From assembly GCA_947475855.1 (NCBI GenBank), contig CANJPN010000083.1, positions 1 through 15,472 on the forward strand: a DNA stretch of 15,472 nt, in the 5' to 3' direction. Below, in pieces: positions 1 through 7,622 of the stretch. Under the pieces are notes generated by a model. It searched no databases. It was not told the DNA's origin and was given only the letters and a program-made list of their open reading frames with translations. A program made the translations under genes and the position numbers. Numbering within the stretch: position 1 is the stretch's first letter; each line of letters opens with the position of its first letter. The DNA is from Bradyrhizobiaceae bacterium. GTDB taxonomy: Bacteria; Pseudomonadota; Alphaproteobacteria; Rhizobiales; Hyphomicrobiaceae.

Positions 1-317
1 ATCCGGGAATGAAGGGCGCCGACGGTCGAGGTGTGTGTGAATTGCGGCGTGAGGGGCGTCATGTAATCACATGCAACGACAAGGCGCCCCGCCGACGGTC
101 GCCGACCACCCGCAACCGATCCGCCTTGCGGCGTTTTGCAAGAGGCTCTTAGTTGTCTCGGGAACACATGGCAGTCCCCCAGCCAGCACATGGACTGTGC
201 CCTTTGCAGGCAATCTGCCGAATGCAGGGGGGCGCGCGATCGCTATTTGTGCGCATGTTCGAGAAAGATGTCTCAAAGGCATACCCGCCAAGGGGCGCTG
301 TACTTATATTGCCTGGG
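1..317. other. Leader region without a recognisable gene
   Basis: No family is recognisable in any frame here. The reading frame of the downstream GTPase has a TAG stop at 150-152. It could in principle extend back to a TTG at 153 or ATGs at 168, 222 and 255, but the encoded residues look unlike the compact GTPase that follows and codon choice is not typical of the neighbours. A short inverted repeat, CTTGC-N8-GCAAG, lies at 125-142 and could be an operator or chance. The end of an upstream gene may fall in the first few dozen bases, but nothing identifies it. Confidence 0.4.
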
Positions 318-1556
318 ATGAACGATGGACCCTCCGAGCCTGGATCATTGGCCAAGCGCATTTCCGCATCCCTGGGGGATGTTTGGAACGCTGCTGCGGC
401 GCCTGTACGCGACCCTGCAATAGACGCTGCGATTGCTTCGAAGGCTGCCGGAGCAGCGCCCGTCGTATGGCTGCTGGGCAAGGTGCAATCGGGTAAGAGT
501 TCGATCGTACGAGGGCTGACGGGTGCCAGCGAAGCGGAGATCGGCAGCGGCTTCAAGGCGTGCACGGCGACAGCGCGGATCTACGAGCATCCCAGCGATG
601 CACCGGTCATTCGGTTTCTAGACACGCGCGGGCTGGGCGAGGCTGCCTACGACCATCATGCCGATATCGAAGTCGCCGAGGCGCAGGCACAGTTGCTGCT
701 CGTCGTGATGAAGGCGACGGATGCGGCCCAGGACGCCGTGCTGGATGTCGTCGCTGCGGTTCGGGCGCGCAAGCCGGATTGGCCGATCCTGGTGGCGCAG
801 ACGTGCCTGCACGAAGCATATGCACACGGTGAGGGGCATATCGTGCCCTATCCGTTCGACGACGCCGGCCGGGCAGCCGCCGCGTTGCCTGGGGATCTCG
901 GACGGATGCTGGCGTGGCAGAGGGATCAATTCGGCCGCTTGCCGGGGCGCGGCGCGGTGGCGTTCGTGCCCCTCGATTTCACCCGAGACGACGATGGTCT
1001 CAAGCCTGCGCTCTACGGCATCGAGGCACTGCATGCGGCGCTGTTGCGGATTGCGCCCGATGGCGTCGTCGCGGCATTGGCCGCAGGTGATGGAGGTGGT
1101 GAGGTCGCGCGGCGGGCAGGGCAGCACATTCTGGGCTATGCCATGGCGGCTGGAGCTGCGGATGCTTTGCCGGTGGCGGGCGCCGTGGCGGTTCCGGCCA
1201 TTCAAGCGAAGCTGCTGCATAGTCTTGCAGACATCCATGGCGTTGCGTGGGACCGGCGGATGGTCGGTGAGATCGCGGGCGCGCTCGGTGCGGGCTTGCT
1301 GACGCGGATGGCGACTACGTTCGGTGCCCGGCAAATCGCCAAGCTCATTCCAGTCTATGGACAGACTGCGGGTGCCGCCGCTGCTGCGGCCATGAGCTTT
1401 GCAACGACCTATGCGCTCGGCAAGGCTGCGCAGGTTTATCTCGAACGGCGTCGAGGTGGCGGTGAGGGAACGAGCGGCGTGAAGGAAGCTTACGAGGAAG
1501 CATTGCGCGGGGCGTTCAAGATGGGAGCAGATCGCTTCCCGGGGCGGACGCCTTGA
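318..1556 (+). CDS. P-loop GTPase with C-terminal DUF697-like domain
   Basis: A predicted GTP-binding protein of about 412 residues; its cellular role is unknown. The P-loop GKVQSGKSS is at residues 54-62. A candidate switch threonine follows in CTAT, and G3 is DTRG at 102-105. The usual G4 (N/TKxD) is replaced by TCLHE near residue 162, so guanine recognition may differ. Residues about 269-375 are Ala/Gly-rich and hydrophobic (YAMAAGAADALPVAGAVAVPAIQ and onward) and resemble the DUF697 domain of YcjF-like and related GTPases, which suggests membrane association. The start is a choice: ATG 318 has only a weak GGG upstream. Longer forms from 153 (TTG), 168, 222 or 255 are open, but their extra residues look non-coding. 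The stop overlaps the next gene's TTG start (TTGA), so the two are probably translationally coupled. GTPase class is certain; function and start are not. Confidence 0.75.
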   Translation: MNDGPSEPGSLAKRISASLGDVWNAAAAPVRDPAIDAAIASKAAGAAPVVWLLGKVQSGKSSIVRGLTGASEAEIGSGFKACTATARIYEHPSDAPVIRFLDTRGLGEAAYDHHADIEVAEAQAQLLLVVMKATDAAQDAVLDVVAAVRARKPDWPILVAQTCLHEAYAHGEGHIVPYPFDDAGRAAAALPGDLGRMLAWQRDQFGRLPGRGAVAFVPLDFTRDDDGLKPALYGIEALHAALLRIAPDGVVAALAAGDGGGEVARRAGQHILGYAMAAGAADALPVAGAVAVPAIQAKLLHSLADIHGVAWDRRMVGEIAGALGAGLLTRMATTFGARQIAKLIPVYGQTAGAAAAAAMSFATTYALGKAAQVYLERRRGGGEGTSGVKEAYEEALRGAFKMGADRFPGRTP

Positions 1557-3121
1557 AGCAGGATAGCTCCGCGATCAGGATCCTTCGCTGGACGCTCATC
1601 GGTATCGGGCTATCGCTACCCTTGTTTTCGCTGGTGCCGCTGGGGTCGTTGTGGCTTTGGGAGCGCGGGCTTTTGCCCTGGTGGGCGCTCGCTGCGTGCG
1701 GTTCCACTTTGTTGGCGTGGGCCGTTCAACGCTGGCTGCTGTCGTCGGTCAGGGCGGGAGCCGGCGTGGGCGCACAAGGCGCGGCTTCGGTTTCAGCCAG
1801 CGCGGGGCAGGTGAAGGGCACAATAGGTGACGCGAGCTGGACGCCGGCGGAGAATGCCGCGTGGGCGCGTGTGCGTGAAGTGGCTGCTGGTGTCGATCCG
1901 GAAAAAGTCGCGACGCGCGCCGATGTGATCGAGCTTGGCCAACGGACCGTCGAGGCGGTCGCTACAGCGCTGCATCCGGAACGCAAAGATCCCCTGTTGC
2001 AGTTTACGGCTCCCGAGGCATTGGCGTTGATAACGCGCGTATCGGACCGGCTCAATAAGTTCGTTCGCGACAGCGTGCCATTGTCCGACAGGTTGACGCT
2101 CGCGCAGATGCGGACGCTCTACGGGTGGCGCGGGGCTATCGAGGTGGCCGAGCAGGCGTGGAGCGTTTGGCGGGTGTTGCGGATGGTCAATCCCGCATCG
2201 GCGATCGCCAACGAAGTGCGCGAACGTGTCAGCAAGGAGTTGATGGCGTGGAGCAAGAGCCATATTGCCCAGCGGCTTGCGACGGTGTTCGTCGAAGAAG
2301 TCGGACGAGCGGCGATCGATCTCTACGGGGGCAGGCTGCGGCTGGCGCCGGAATTGGTCGAAGGGCATGTCTCGGCTGGTTCGGTCAGGGACCTCGCTGA
2401 GGCGGATGGGCCATTGGCCGAGCCGTTGAGATTGCTGGTCGCGGGCCAGGTCAGTGCGGGCAAGTCGAGTCTCGTCAATGCGCTCGGGCTCGAAGCGCGC
2501 GCGGCCGTGGATGCATTGCCGGCGACGGCGCGGTTCACGCCCTATCGGCTCGAGCGGGACGGATTGCCTGCGGCGCTCATCGTTGACAGCCCCGGTCTTG
2601 CCGCAGATGAGCTTCCGAGCGCAACGTTCTTCGGGGAAGTGCTGAGGGCCGATCTGCTGATCTGGGTGTGCGCTGCCAATCGTGCGGATCGCGATCTCGA
2701 CCGGCGCTCGCTCATAGCGGTGCGGGAGCATTTCGGGAGTCGCCCGGAACGGCGTATGCCGCCCGTCATTCTGGTGCTGACACATGTGGACCGTCTCCGT
2801 CCGTTCAACGAATGGAGGCCTCCCTACGATCTTACTGCGTCGGATTCGGCGAAGGCGGTTTCTATCCGTAGTGCGCTTGAAGCCGCGGCCGTTGATCTCG
2901 GGTTTTCGCTGGAGGATGTGATCCCCTGCAGTCTCGCGGCGAATGCCGCGAGCTACAACGTCGACGCCGTGTGGGCGGCGATTTCGGACCGGTTGCCCGA
3001 GGCACAGCGAGCACGGCTCGTCAGAACTCTGCGCGACGCCGAGCGCTCTTGGGACCTTGGTCGCATTTGGGCCCAGGCAAAGTCCGGTGGGCGCGTGCTC
3101 GCGGGGACGATACGCTCGTGA
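1553..3121 (+). CDS. Membrane-anchored P-loop GTPase
   Basis: A 522-residue predicted GTPase with two hydrophobic segments near the N-terminus (about residues 11-32 and 39-61), separated by a short WERG-type turn, so most of the protein should lie in the cytoplasm tethered to the inner membrane. A helical region (about 95-285) without a recognised domain precedes the GTPase core: G1 GQVSAGKSS 298-306, candidate G2 Thr325, G3 DSPG 345-348, G4 THVD 410-413, and a G5-like PCSLAAN near 458-464. The core resembles the MMR_HSR1/Era-like superfamily. The start is TTG at 1553, inside the stop of the preceding GTPase gene; no nearby ATG would keep the membrane segments. The downstream neighbour is convergent aapM, only six bases away. 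The pair of linked GTPases suggests joint action, but no pathway can be assigned. Confidence 0.8.
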   Translation: MKQDSSAIRILRWTLIGIGLSLPLFSLVPLGSLWLWERGLLPWWALAACGSTLLAWAVQRWLLSSVRAGAGVGAQGAASVSASAGQVKGTIGDASWTPAENAAWARVREVAAGVDPEKVATRADVIELGQRTVEAVATALHPERKDPLLQFTAPEALALITRVSDRLNKFVRDSVPLSDRLTLAQMRTLYGWRGAIEVAEQAWSVWRVLRMVNPASAIANEVRERVSKELMAWSKSHIAQRLATVFVEEVGRAAIDLYGGRLRLAPELVEGHVSAGSVRDLAEADGPLAEPLRLLVAGQVSAGKSSLVNALGLEARAAVDALPATARFTPYRLERDGLPAALIVDSPGLAADELPSATFFGEVLRADLLIWVCAANRADRDLDRRSLIAVREHFGSRPERRMPPVILVLTHVDRLRPFNEWRPPYDLTASDSAKAVSIRSALEAAAVDLGFSLEDVIPCSLAANAASYNVDAVWAAISDRLPEAQRARLVRTLRDAERSWDLGRIWAQAKSGGRVLAGTIRS

Positions 3122-3127
3122 GTTTCA

Positions 3128-4372
3128 CTACCGTCCCGTCGTGACGTTGAGGTGGGTCTCGAGTCTGCGGGCGTAGACGGCCATGGTGTAGCAGAACGCG
3201 AAGTAGACGAGAGCCACGAACACGAGACCTTCGACGTAGAATATGCGCCACTCGACGTCGCTCGACGCTAGTCGCACCGCGCCCAGCAAGTCGAACAATC
3301 CGATGATGATGACGAGGCTCGTGTCCTTGAAAAAGCCGATGAAGGTATTGACCATCGGGGGGATCACGACCTTCAGCGCTTGCGGCAGAACGATCAGGCC
3401 CATCTTGTTCCAGTAGGACAGGCCGAGCGCGTCGGCCGCTTCGTACTGGCCTTTTGGAACGGCCTGCAATCCGCCGCGGATCACTTCGGCCTCGTAGGCG
3501 GCAGCAAACAGGATGAAGCCGATCTGGGCGCGCAGAAGTTTGTCGACGGTGATCCCCGAAGGCAGGAACAGCGGGATCATCAGGCTCGCCATGAACAGCA
3601 CGGTGATGAGCGGTACGCCGCGTACGATCTCGATGTAGCCGACGGATAACGCTCGTATGACCGGTAACTCGGAGCGGCGCCCCAGAGCGAGGGCGACGGC
3701 GAGTGGGAAGGAGAAAACGATGCCGTTGGCGGAGAGGATGAGCGTCAACGGCAAGCCGCCCCATTTGTCGGTTTCGACGAGAGGCATGCCGGTGGCGAGG
3801 AAGAGCGGATAGTCGAATACGCCTGAACTGGCGAAGCGGTATACGCCCGCAAGAAGTAGAACCAAGGTGCTGATGAAGCGCCAATCACGGAAGCCGATGT
3901 TTCGCGCAAGGCCGATGAGCCCTGTCAGGACGAGTGCGCCTGATATGAGCACCCAGGGGATGCGGATCGACCCGCCGCGCATGAGGATCCACATCAGCGG
4001 CACGCAGATGGCCCAGGTGATCCAGAGGCGGCGGCCCCACAGCCGTAGATTCATCGTCGCGCCGATCAGCGACAGGAGCAGGATGGTAACGGCGAGCGGA
4101 CGCCATTGCTGCTCGTAAGGGTACGTGCCGAACGTCATCAGCCGGAACTTCTCGACGATGAAGCCCCAGCACGCGCCTTTCGCTGCGCGGCAAGCCTGCG
4201 GGTCGGGCGCGAAAACCGCGTTGAACAAAGCCCACGAGAGGATCTTGGGCACGACTAAGGCGAGGGCAACGAGGATCAGTATGGTCAGGGCGCTGTTCAG
4301 GGGACTGGAGAACAGATTGGCGCGAAGCCACTGCGCGCGGTCATCGAGAATCTTCGGCGGGGCCGCTTCCAT
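3128..4372 (-). CDS. aapM: General L-amino-acid ABC transporter permease AapM
   Basis: Inner-membrane permease, 414 residues, pairing with AapQ to form the channel of a polar amino-acid importer of the AapJQMP type known from Rhizobium. It is long for a HisMQ-type permease, as AapM proteins are, because an extra membrane-rich N-terminal half (about residues 25-190) precedes the conserved permease domain (about 205-405). The cytoplasmic EAA loop that docks on the ATPase is visible at about 295-335, with VPKGQYEAADALGLS near 305-319. The preceding conserved IEIVRGVPLITVLF segment is at about 247-260. ATG 4372 starts one base after the aapQ stop, so it is the last gene of the operon. No terminator follows: the stop is six bases from the convergent GTPase gene. 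Assignment to Aap rather than another glutamate-family system rests on length, partner and motif pattern. Confidence 0.92.
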   Translation of the reverse strand: MEAAPPKILDDRAQWLRANLFSSPLNSALTILILVALALVVPKILSWALFNAVFAPDPQACRAAKGACWGFIVEKFRLMTFGTYPYEQQWRPLAVTILLLSLIGATMNLRLWGRRLWITWAICVPLMWILMRGGSIRIPWVLISGALVLTGLIGLARNIGFRDWRFISTLVLLLAGVYRFASSGVFDYPLFLATGMPLVETDKWGGLPLTLILSANGIVFSFPLAVALALGRRSELPVIRALSVGYIEIVRGVPLITVLFMASLMIPLFLPSGITVDKLLRAQIGFILFAAAYEAEVIRGGLQAVPKGQYEAADALGLSYWNKMGLIVLPQALKVVIPPMVNTFIGFFKDTSLVIIIGLFDLLGAVRLASSDVEWRIFYVEGLVFVALVYFAFCYTMAVYARRLETHLNVTTGR

Positions 4373-4373
4373 C

Positions 4374-5567
4374 TCAGCGCTCCACCAGCGCGATGCGCTC
4401 GTTGTACCAGTTCATGAACGCCGATGTCGCAAGGCTCGTGACGAGGTAGACGATCATGATGATCGTGACCCCTTCGATAGCCTGGCCGGTCTGGTTGATC
4501 GTGGTATTGGCGACGTTGACGAGATCGGGATAACCGACGGCGACGGACAATGAGCTGTTTTTCGTGAGGTTCAGGTATTGGCTGGTGAGCGGCGGGACGA
4601 TCACGCGCATGGCTTGCGGCAGGATCACCTTGCGCAGGATGACCGAGGGTTTTAACCCGAGCGCGCGGGCGGCTTCCGTCTGGCCTTTGGGGACGGCCAT
4701 TATGCCGGAGCGGACGATCTCGCCGATGAACGCGGACGTGTAGACCGTGAGTCCGAAGAGTACCGCGGCGAATTCCGGAGTGATGCGTGCGCCACCGGAG
4801 AGATTGAAACCGCGTAGCGTAGGCCAGTCGATCGCGGTCGGCGCTCCGTTCAGTGCCCATGCCAGAAAGGGCACGCCCATCAACAGCGCAACGCCTGGCA
4901 GGAAGAGCGATCGCGCGGTGCCTGTGTCCTCGCGGCGTTGCGCATTCCATCGCGACATCAGCGTCAAGGCGACGGCGGCGAGCAGGAAACCGACGAGTGC
5001 CGCGGTCCAGCCAGCGTGGGCCTGAGGCACCGGAAAATAGACGCCGCGCTGGGTAGCGAATATGCCGAGGAACGCTTCTGCCTGACGCGGCCCTGGGAGG
5101 AAGCGCTCGGAAATCAGGATCGTGTACCAGAGCACGATCTGCAGCAGGACGGGGATGTTGCGCAGGAAGTGGATGTAGCCGGCGGTGAGTTTGGCGACGA
5201 GCCAGTTCTTGGACAGCGAGCCGATGCCGACGGCGATGCCGAGCAACGTCGCCAGTACGATACCGATGATCGCGACCTGCAAAGTGTTGAGAAAGCCGAC
5301 GGCGAGGGCACGGGTGTAATTCGCAGCCGGTGAGTAGGCGATAAGGGTCTCGCCGATTTCAAAGCCCGCTTCGCTGCCGAGGAAATCGAACCCGGTCTTG
5401 ATGTTGCGGGCCGCCAGATTCTGCATCGTATTGCGGTAGAGGAACCAGCCGATGGCGACGACGACGCACAAGAACACGGCCTGCCAGACGATCGCCTGGA
5501 CGTCCTTGTCGTAGAACGAGCGGCGACGCGGGGGGGATGCCCCCTTGGGCTCTGACACTACAGTCAT
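4374..5567 (-). CDS. aapQ: General L-amino-acid ABC transporter permease AapQ
   Basis: Second permease of the amino-acid importer, 397 residues. It has one membrane segment at about 26-44, then the split HisMQ permease fold: FLNTLQVAIIGIVLATLLGI near 92-111, FLRNIPVLLQIVLWY near 134-148, and the EAA loop VPKGQTEAARALGLK at about 292-306. The central insert (about 150-250) is typical of AapQ and makes it longer than HisQ. The frame is open back to 5870, but that part is antisense-like shadow over aapJ. The ATG at 5567 is preferred because it overlaps the aapJ stop as ATGA, the classical coupling arrangement, and because the N-terminus (MTVVSEPKGASPP) then resembles known AapQ. The aapM start follows one base after its stop. 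Confidence 0.92.
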   Translation of the reverse strand: MTVVSEPKGASPPRRRSFYDKDVQAIVWQAVFLCVVVAIGWFLYRNTMQNLAARNIKTGFDFLGSEAGFEIGETLIAYSPAANYTRALAVGFLNTLQVAIIGIVLATLLGIAVGIGSLSKNWLVAKLTAGYIHFLRNIPVLLQIVLWYTILISERFLPGPRQAEAFLGIFATQRGVYFPVPQAHAGWTAALVGFLLAAVALTLMSRWNAQRREDTGTARSLFLPGVALLMGVPFLAWALNGAPTAIDWPTLRGFNLSGGARITPEFAAVLFGLTVYTSAFIGEIVRSGIMAVPKGQTEAARALGLKPSVILRKVILPQAMRVIVPPLTSQYLNLTKNSSLSVAVGYPDLVNVANTTINQTGQAIEGVTIIMIVYLVTSLATSAFMNWYNERIALVER

Positions 5568-6586
5568 CGGATCGGGGGAGCGTACATCAGGCCGCCCTTG
5601 TTCCAGAGGTTGTTGAGGCCGCGTGGGAGTCCGAGCGGTTTGATGTGGCGGTCCCACATCTGGCCGTAGTTGCCGACGGCTTTGACCGCGCGGACGACCC
5701 AGTCTTCCGGCAGGCCGATCGCCTTGCCCATGCCGGGGGTCTTGCCGAGAATGCGGGCAATGTTCGGATTGGTCGTATCCTTCGCCAGCTGCTCGACGTT
5801 GGTGGAAGAGATGCCGTATTCCTCGGCTTCGAGCAGCGCGAAGATCGTCCATCTGACGATGTCGATCCACTGCTCATCGCCTTGAGCGACCGCGGGACCG
5901 AGCGGCTCTTTGGAGATCAGCTCCGGCAATATCACGTGATCGGCGCCCTTGTTCGGCGCGTCCTTGGTCAGGATCGCGGCGAGGCCCGAGGCATCGGTCG
6001 TAAGCACGTCGCACCGACCTGCGAAGAAGGCGGCGTTGACCTCCTGCAAGTTCTCGATGACGACGGGTTTGAACTTCATGTTATTGGCGCGGAAGTAGTC
6101 GGCGAGGTTCAGCTCGGTCGTCGTGCCGGGCTGCACGCATACGGCGGCGCCGTCCAGTTCCTTGGCGCTTTTCACGCCGAGCTTCTTGGCGACCATGAAG
6201 CCTTGGCCGTCGTAGTAGAGCGTTGCTGCGAAGTTGAGGCCCTGCTGCGTGTCGCGGGTGAGGGTCCACGTCGTGTTGCGCGAGAGAATATCGACTTCGC
6301 CGGTCTGCAATGCCGTGAAGCGCTGCTGCGTGTTGAGCGGCACATAGCGGACCTTTTCGGCGTCGCCGAACATCGATGCTGCGATGGCGCGGCACAGGTC
6401 GACGTCGATGCCGGTCCATTTGCCCGTGCTATCGGCGAGCGCGAAGCCGGCGAGGCCCGTGTTCACGCCGCAGACGAGTTGGCCGCGCGCCTTCACCGCG
6501 TCGAGCCTCGAGCCGGCGTTTGCAGTCGTACAGATACCCAGTGCGAGGGTGGCGGTGGCGACCGCGATCAAGCTGCGTTTCAACAT
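5564..6586 (-). CDS. aapJ: Periplasmic general L-amino-acid binding protein AapJ
   Basis: Solute-binding protein of the Aap importer, 340 residues, SBP family 3. A Sec signal peptide is clear: MLKR, a hydrophobic core, and probable cleavage after TANA at residue 24. The mature protein shows the AapJ pattern: GQLVCGVNTGLAGFALADS, GKWTGIDVDLCRAIAASMFGD, then RFTALQTGEVDILSRNTTWT and YYDGQGFMV. It should bind a broad range of L-amino acids (Rhizobium AapJ takes acidic, basic and neutral ones). The start at 6586 has an AAAGGAAG Shine-Dalgarno about ten bases upstream. A 72-base gap with a hairpin separates it from aapP upstream, and its stop overlaps aapQ. The intercistronic hairpin may help give the binding protein a separate expression level. 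Confidence 0.95.
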   Translation of the reverse strand: MLKRSLIAVATATLALGICTTANAGSRLDAVKARGQLVCGVNTGLAGFALADSTGKWTGIDVDLCRAIAASMFGDAEKVRYVPLNTQQRFTALQTGEVDILSRNTTWTLTRDTQQGLNFAATLYYDGQGFMVAKKLGVKSAKELDGAAVCVQPGTTTELNLADYFRANNMKFKPVVIENLQEVNAAFFAGRCDVLTTDASGLAAILTKDAPNKGADHVILPELISKEPLGPAVAQGDEQWIDIVRWTIFALLEAEEYGISSTNVEQLAKDTTNPNIARILGKTPGMGKAIGLPEDWVVRAVKAVGNYGQMWDRHIKPLGLPRGLNNLWNKGGLMYAPPIR

Positions 6587-6635
6587 GACGGACGGACTTC
6601 CTTTTGTTGATTCGGCCTGGTGTTGTGAATGCCGG

Positions 6636-6660
6636 AATCGCGACGTGGTGGTACGCGATT
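6636..6660 (-). other. Intercistronic hairpin between aapP and aapJ
   Basis: A perfect 7-base inverted repeat, AATCGCG at 6636-6642 and CGCGATT at 6654-6660, with an 11-base loop, begins at the aapP stop codon. No T-run follows on the minus strand, so it is not a standard terminator. A role in mRNA stabilisation or 3' protection is inferred; stems like this are often found next to the binding-protein gene in ABC-transporter operons. Confidence 0.4.
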
Positions 6661-7453
6661 AGTGGTTCAAGATTTGCGCGAGGAATTGGCGCGTGCGGTC
6701 TGACCGTGGATTGTTGAAGAATTCCTCGGGTGGCGCGTCGTCGACGATCTCGCCTTTGTCCATGAACACGATGCGATCGGCGACTTGTCGCGCAAAGCCC
6801 ATCTCGTGGGTGACGCAGAGCATTGTCATGCCCGTCCGCGCGAGTTCGATCATGACCTCGAGCACTTCCTTGATCATTTCTGGATCGAGTGCGGAAGTCG
6901 GTTCGTCGAACAGCATGATGCGCGGGCTCATGCACAGTGCGCGGGCGATGGCGACGCGCTGCTGCTGTCCGCCGGAAAGTTGCCCGGGATACTTGTTGGC
7001 TTGATCGGGAATTCGGACACGTTCGAGATACTGTAGCGCGATCTTCTCGGCTTCTGCGCGCGGCAACTTGCGCACCCACATGGGCGCGAGACAGAGGTTG
7101 TCGAGCACGGTCAGGTGCGGAAACAGGTTGAACTGCTGGAACACCATGCCGGTTTCGGATCGGATCGCCTCGATGTTGCGGACGTCGTTGGTCAGCTCGA
7201 CGCCATCGACGGTGATCTGACCGGACTGATGCTCCTCCAGCCGATTGATACAGCGGATGAGCGTCGACTTGCCTGAGCCCGAAGGGCCGCAGATGACGAT
7301 CTTCTCGCCGCGCGCAACCGTCAGGTCGATGTTCTTGAGGACGTGAAATCGCCCATACCACTTGTTGACGCCCTTCATGACCACAGCGGGCGCGGTGCTT
7401 CGCCGTGCCGGGTTTTGGGAAGTCGCGGTAGGTGAAGCCTTGGAACCAGCCAT
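6659..7453 (-). CDS. aapP: Amino-acid ABC transporter ATP-binding protein AapP
   Basis: Cytoplasmic ATPase that powers the Aap importer, 264 residues, of the GlnQ/HisP class. Motifs are complete: Walker A GPSGSGKST 56-64, Q-loop MVFQQFNLFPHLT 103-115, signature LSGGQQQRVAIARAL 159-173, Walker B IMLFDEPTSALD 179-190 and H-loop His216. ATG 7453 has GGGAG about six bases upstream. The first 25 residues (Ser/Thr/Ala-rich) precede the usual domain start at MKGVNKWYG, so Met26 is a possible alternative start. It is the first gene of the operon here, before aapJ, whereas in the classical Rhizobium aapJQMP operon the ATPase is last. A promoter and inverted repeat lie upstream. Confidence 0.93.
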   Translation of the reverse strand: MAGSKASPTATSQNPARRSTAPAVVMKGVNKWYGRFHVLKNIDLTVARGEKIVICGPSGSGKSTLIRCINRLEEHQSGQITVDGVELTNDVRNIEAIRSETGMVFQQFNLFPHLTVLDNLCLAPMWVRKLPRAEAEKIALQYLERVRIPDQANKYPGQLSGGQQQRVAIARALCMSPRIMLFDEPTSALDPEMIKEVLEVMIELARTGMTMLCVTHEMGFARQVADRIVFMDKGEIVDDAPPEEFFNNPRSDRTRQFLAQILNH

Positions 7454-7507
7454 GAGGTCTCCCGCACATCATGACGGATGCGCACTGTGACGAAGCCGTT
7501 AAGCCTT

Positions 7508-7528
7508 GTTTGTTCGCTCGAACTAAAC
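7508..7528. promoter_or_regulatory. Near-perfect inverted repeat upstream of aapP
   Basis: GTTTGTTCG at 7508-7516, a two-base centre, then CGAACTAAAC at 7519-7528; the arms match except for one inserted base. It overlaps the candidate -10 of the aap promoter, where a repressor would block transcription. It is a plausible operator of a dimeric regulator, which cannot be identified from the window. Confidence 0.35.
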
Positions 7529-7550
7529 ATCACGCGCGGCGAACGTGCAA
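7522..7550 (-). promoter_or_regulatory. Candidate promoter of the aapPJQM operon
   Basis: On the minus strand, TTGCAC (7550-7545), a 17-base spacer, then TTTAGT (7527-7522), about 70 bases before the aapP start. Agreement with sigma-70 is partial (3/6 and 4/6), so this rests on spacing and position. Upstream bases 7551-7622 show only a weak bulged hairpin (TTGCC...GGCAA around 7572-7614). Confidence 0.3.
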
Positions 7551-7622
7551 CGATGCAGGGCTGCCACCGATGGCGGAATGATTGCCGGTTTGGTTAGTTT
7601 CCAGGCAAATCCGCGTTTTCAG

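Noticed and set aside
1..150. tRNA or other stable RNA gene near the left edge
   Set aside because: No cloverleaf arms, T-loop consensus or other RNA signature was found here or elsewhere in the window.
1793..2785. 330-residue minus-strand open frame
   Set aside because: Antisense to the membrane-anchored GTPase, whose G motifs are intact; composition typical of a shadow frame.
5568..5870. N-terminal extension of aapQ
   Set aside because: It overlaps the coding end of aapJ and has no permease features; the ATGA overlap marks the true start at 5567.
5537..6610. 357-residue plus-strand open frame
   Set aside because: It lies antisense to aapJ, which has a clear family match, signal peptide and operon coupling. 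The frame is open only because of high GC content.
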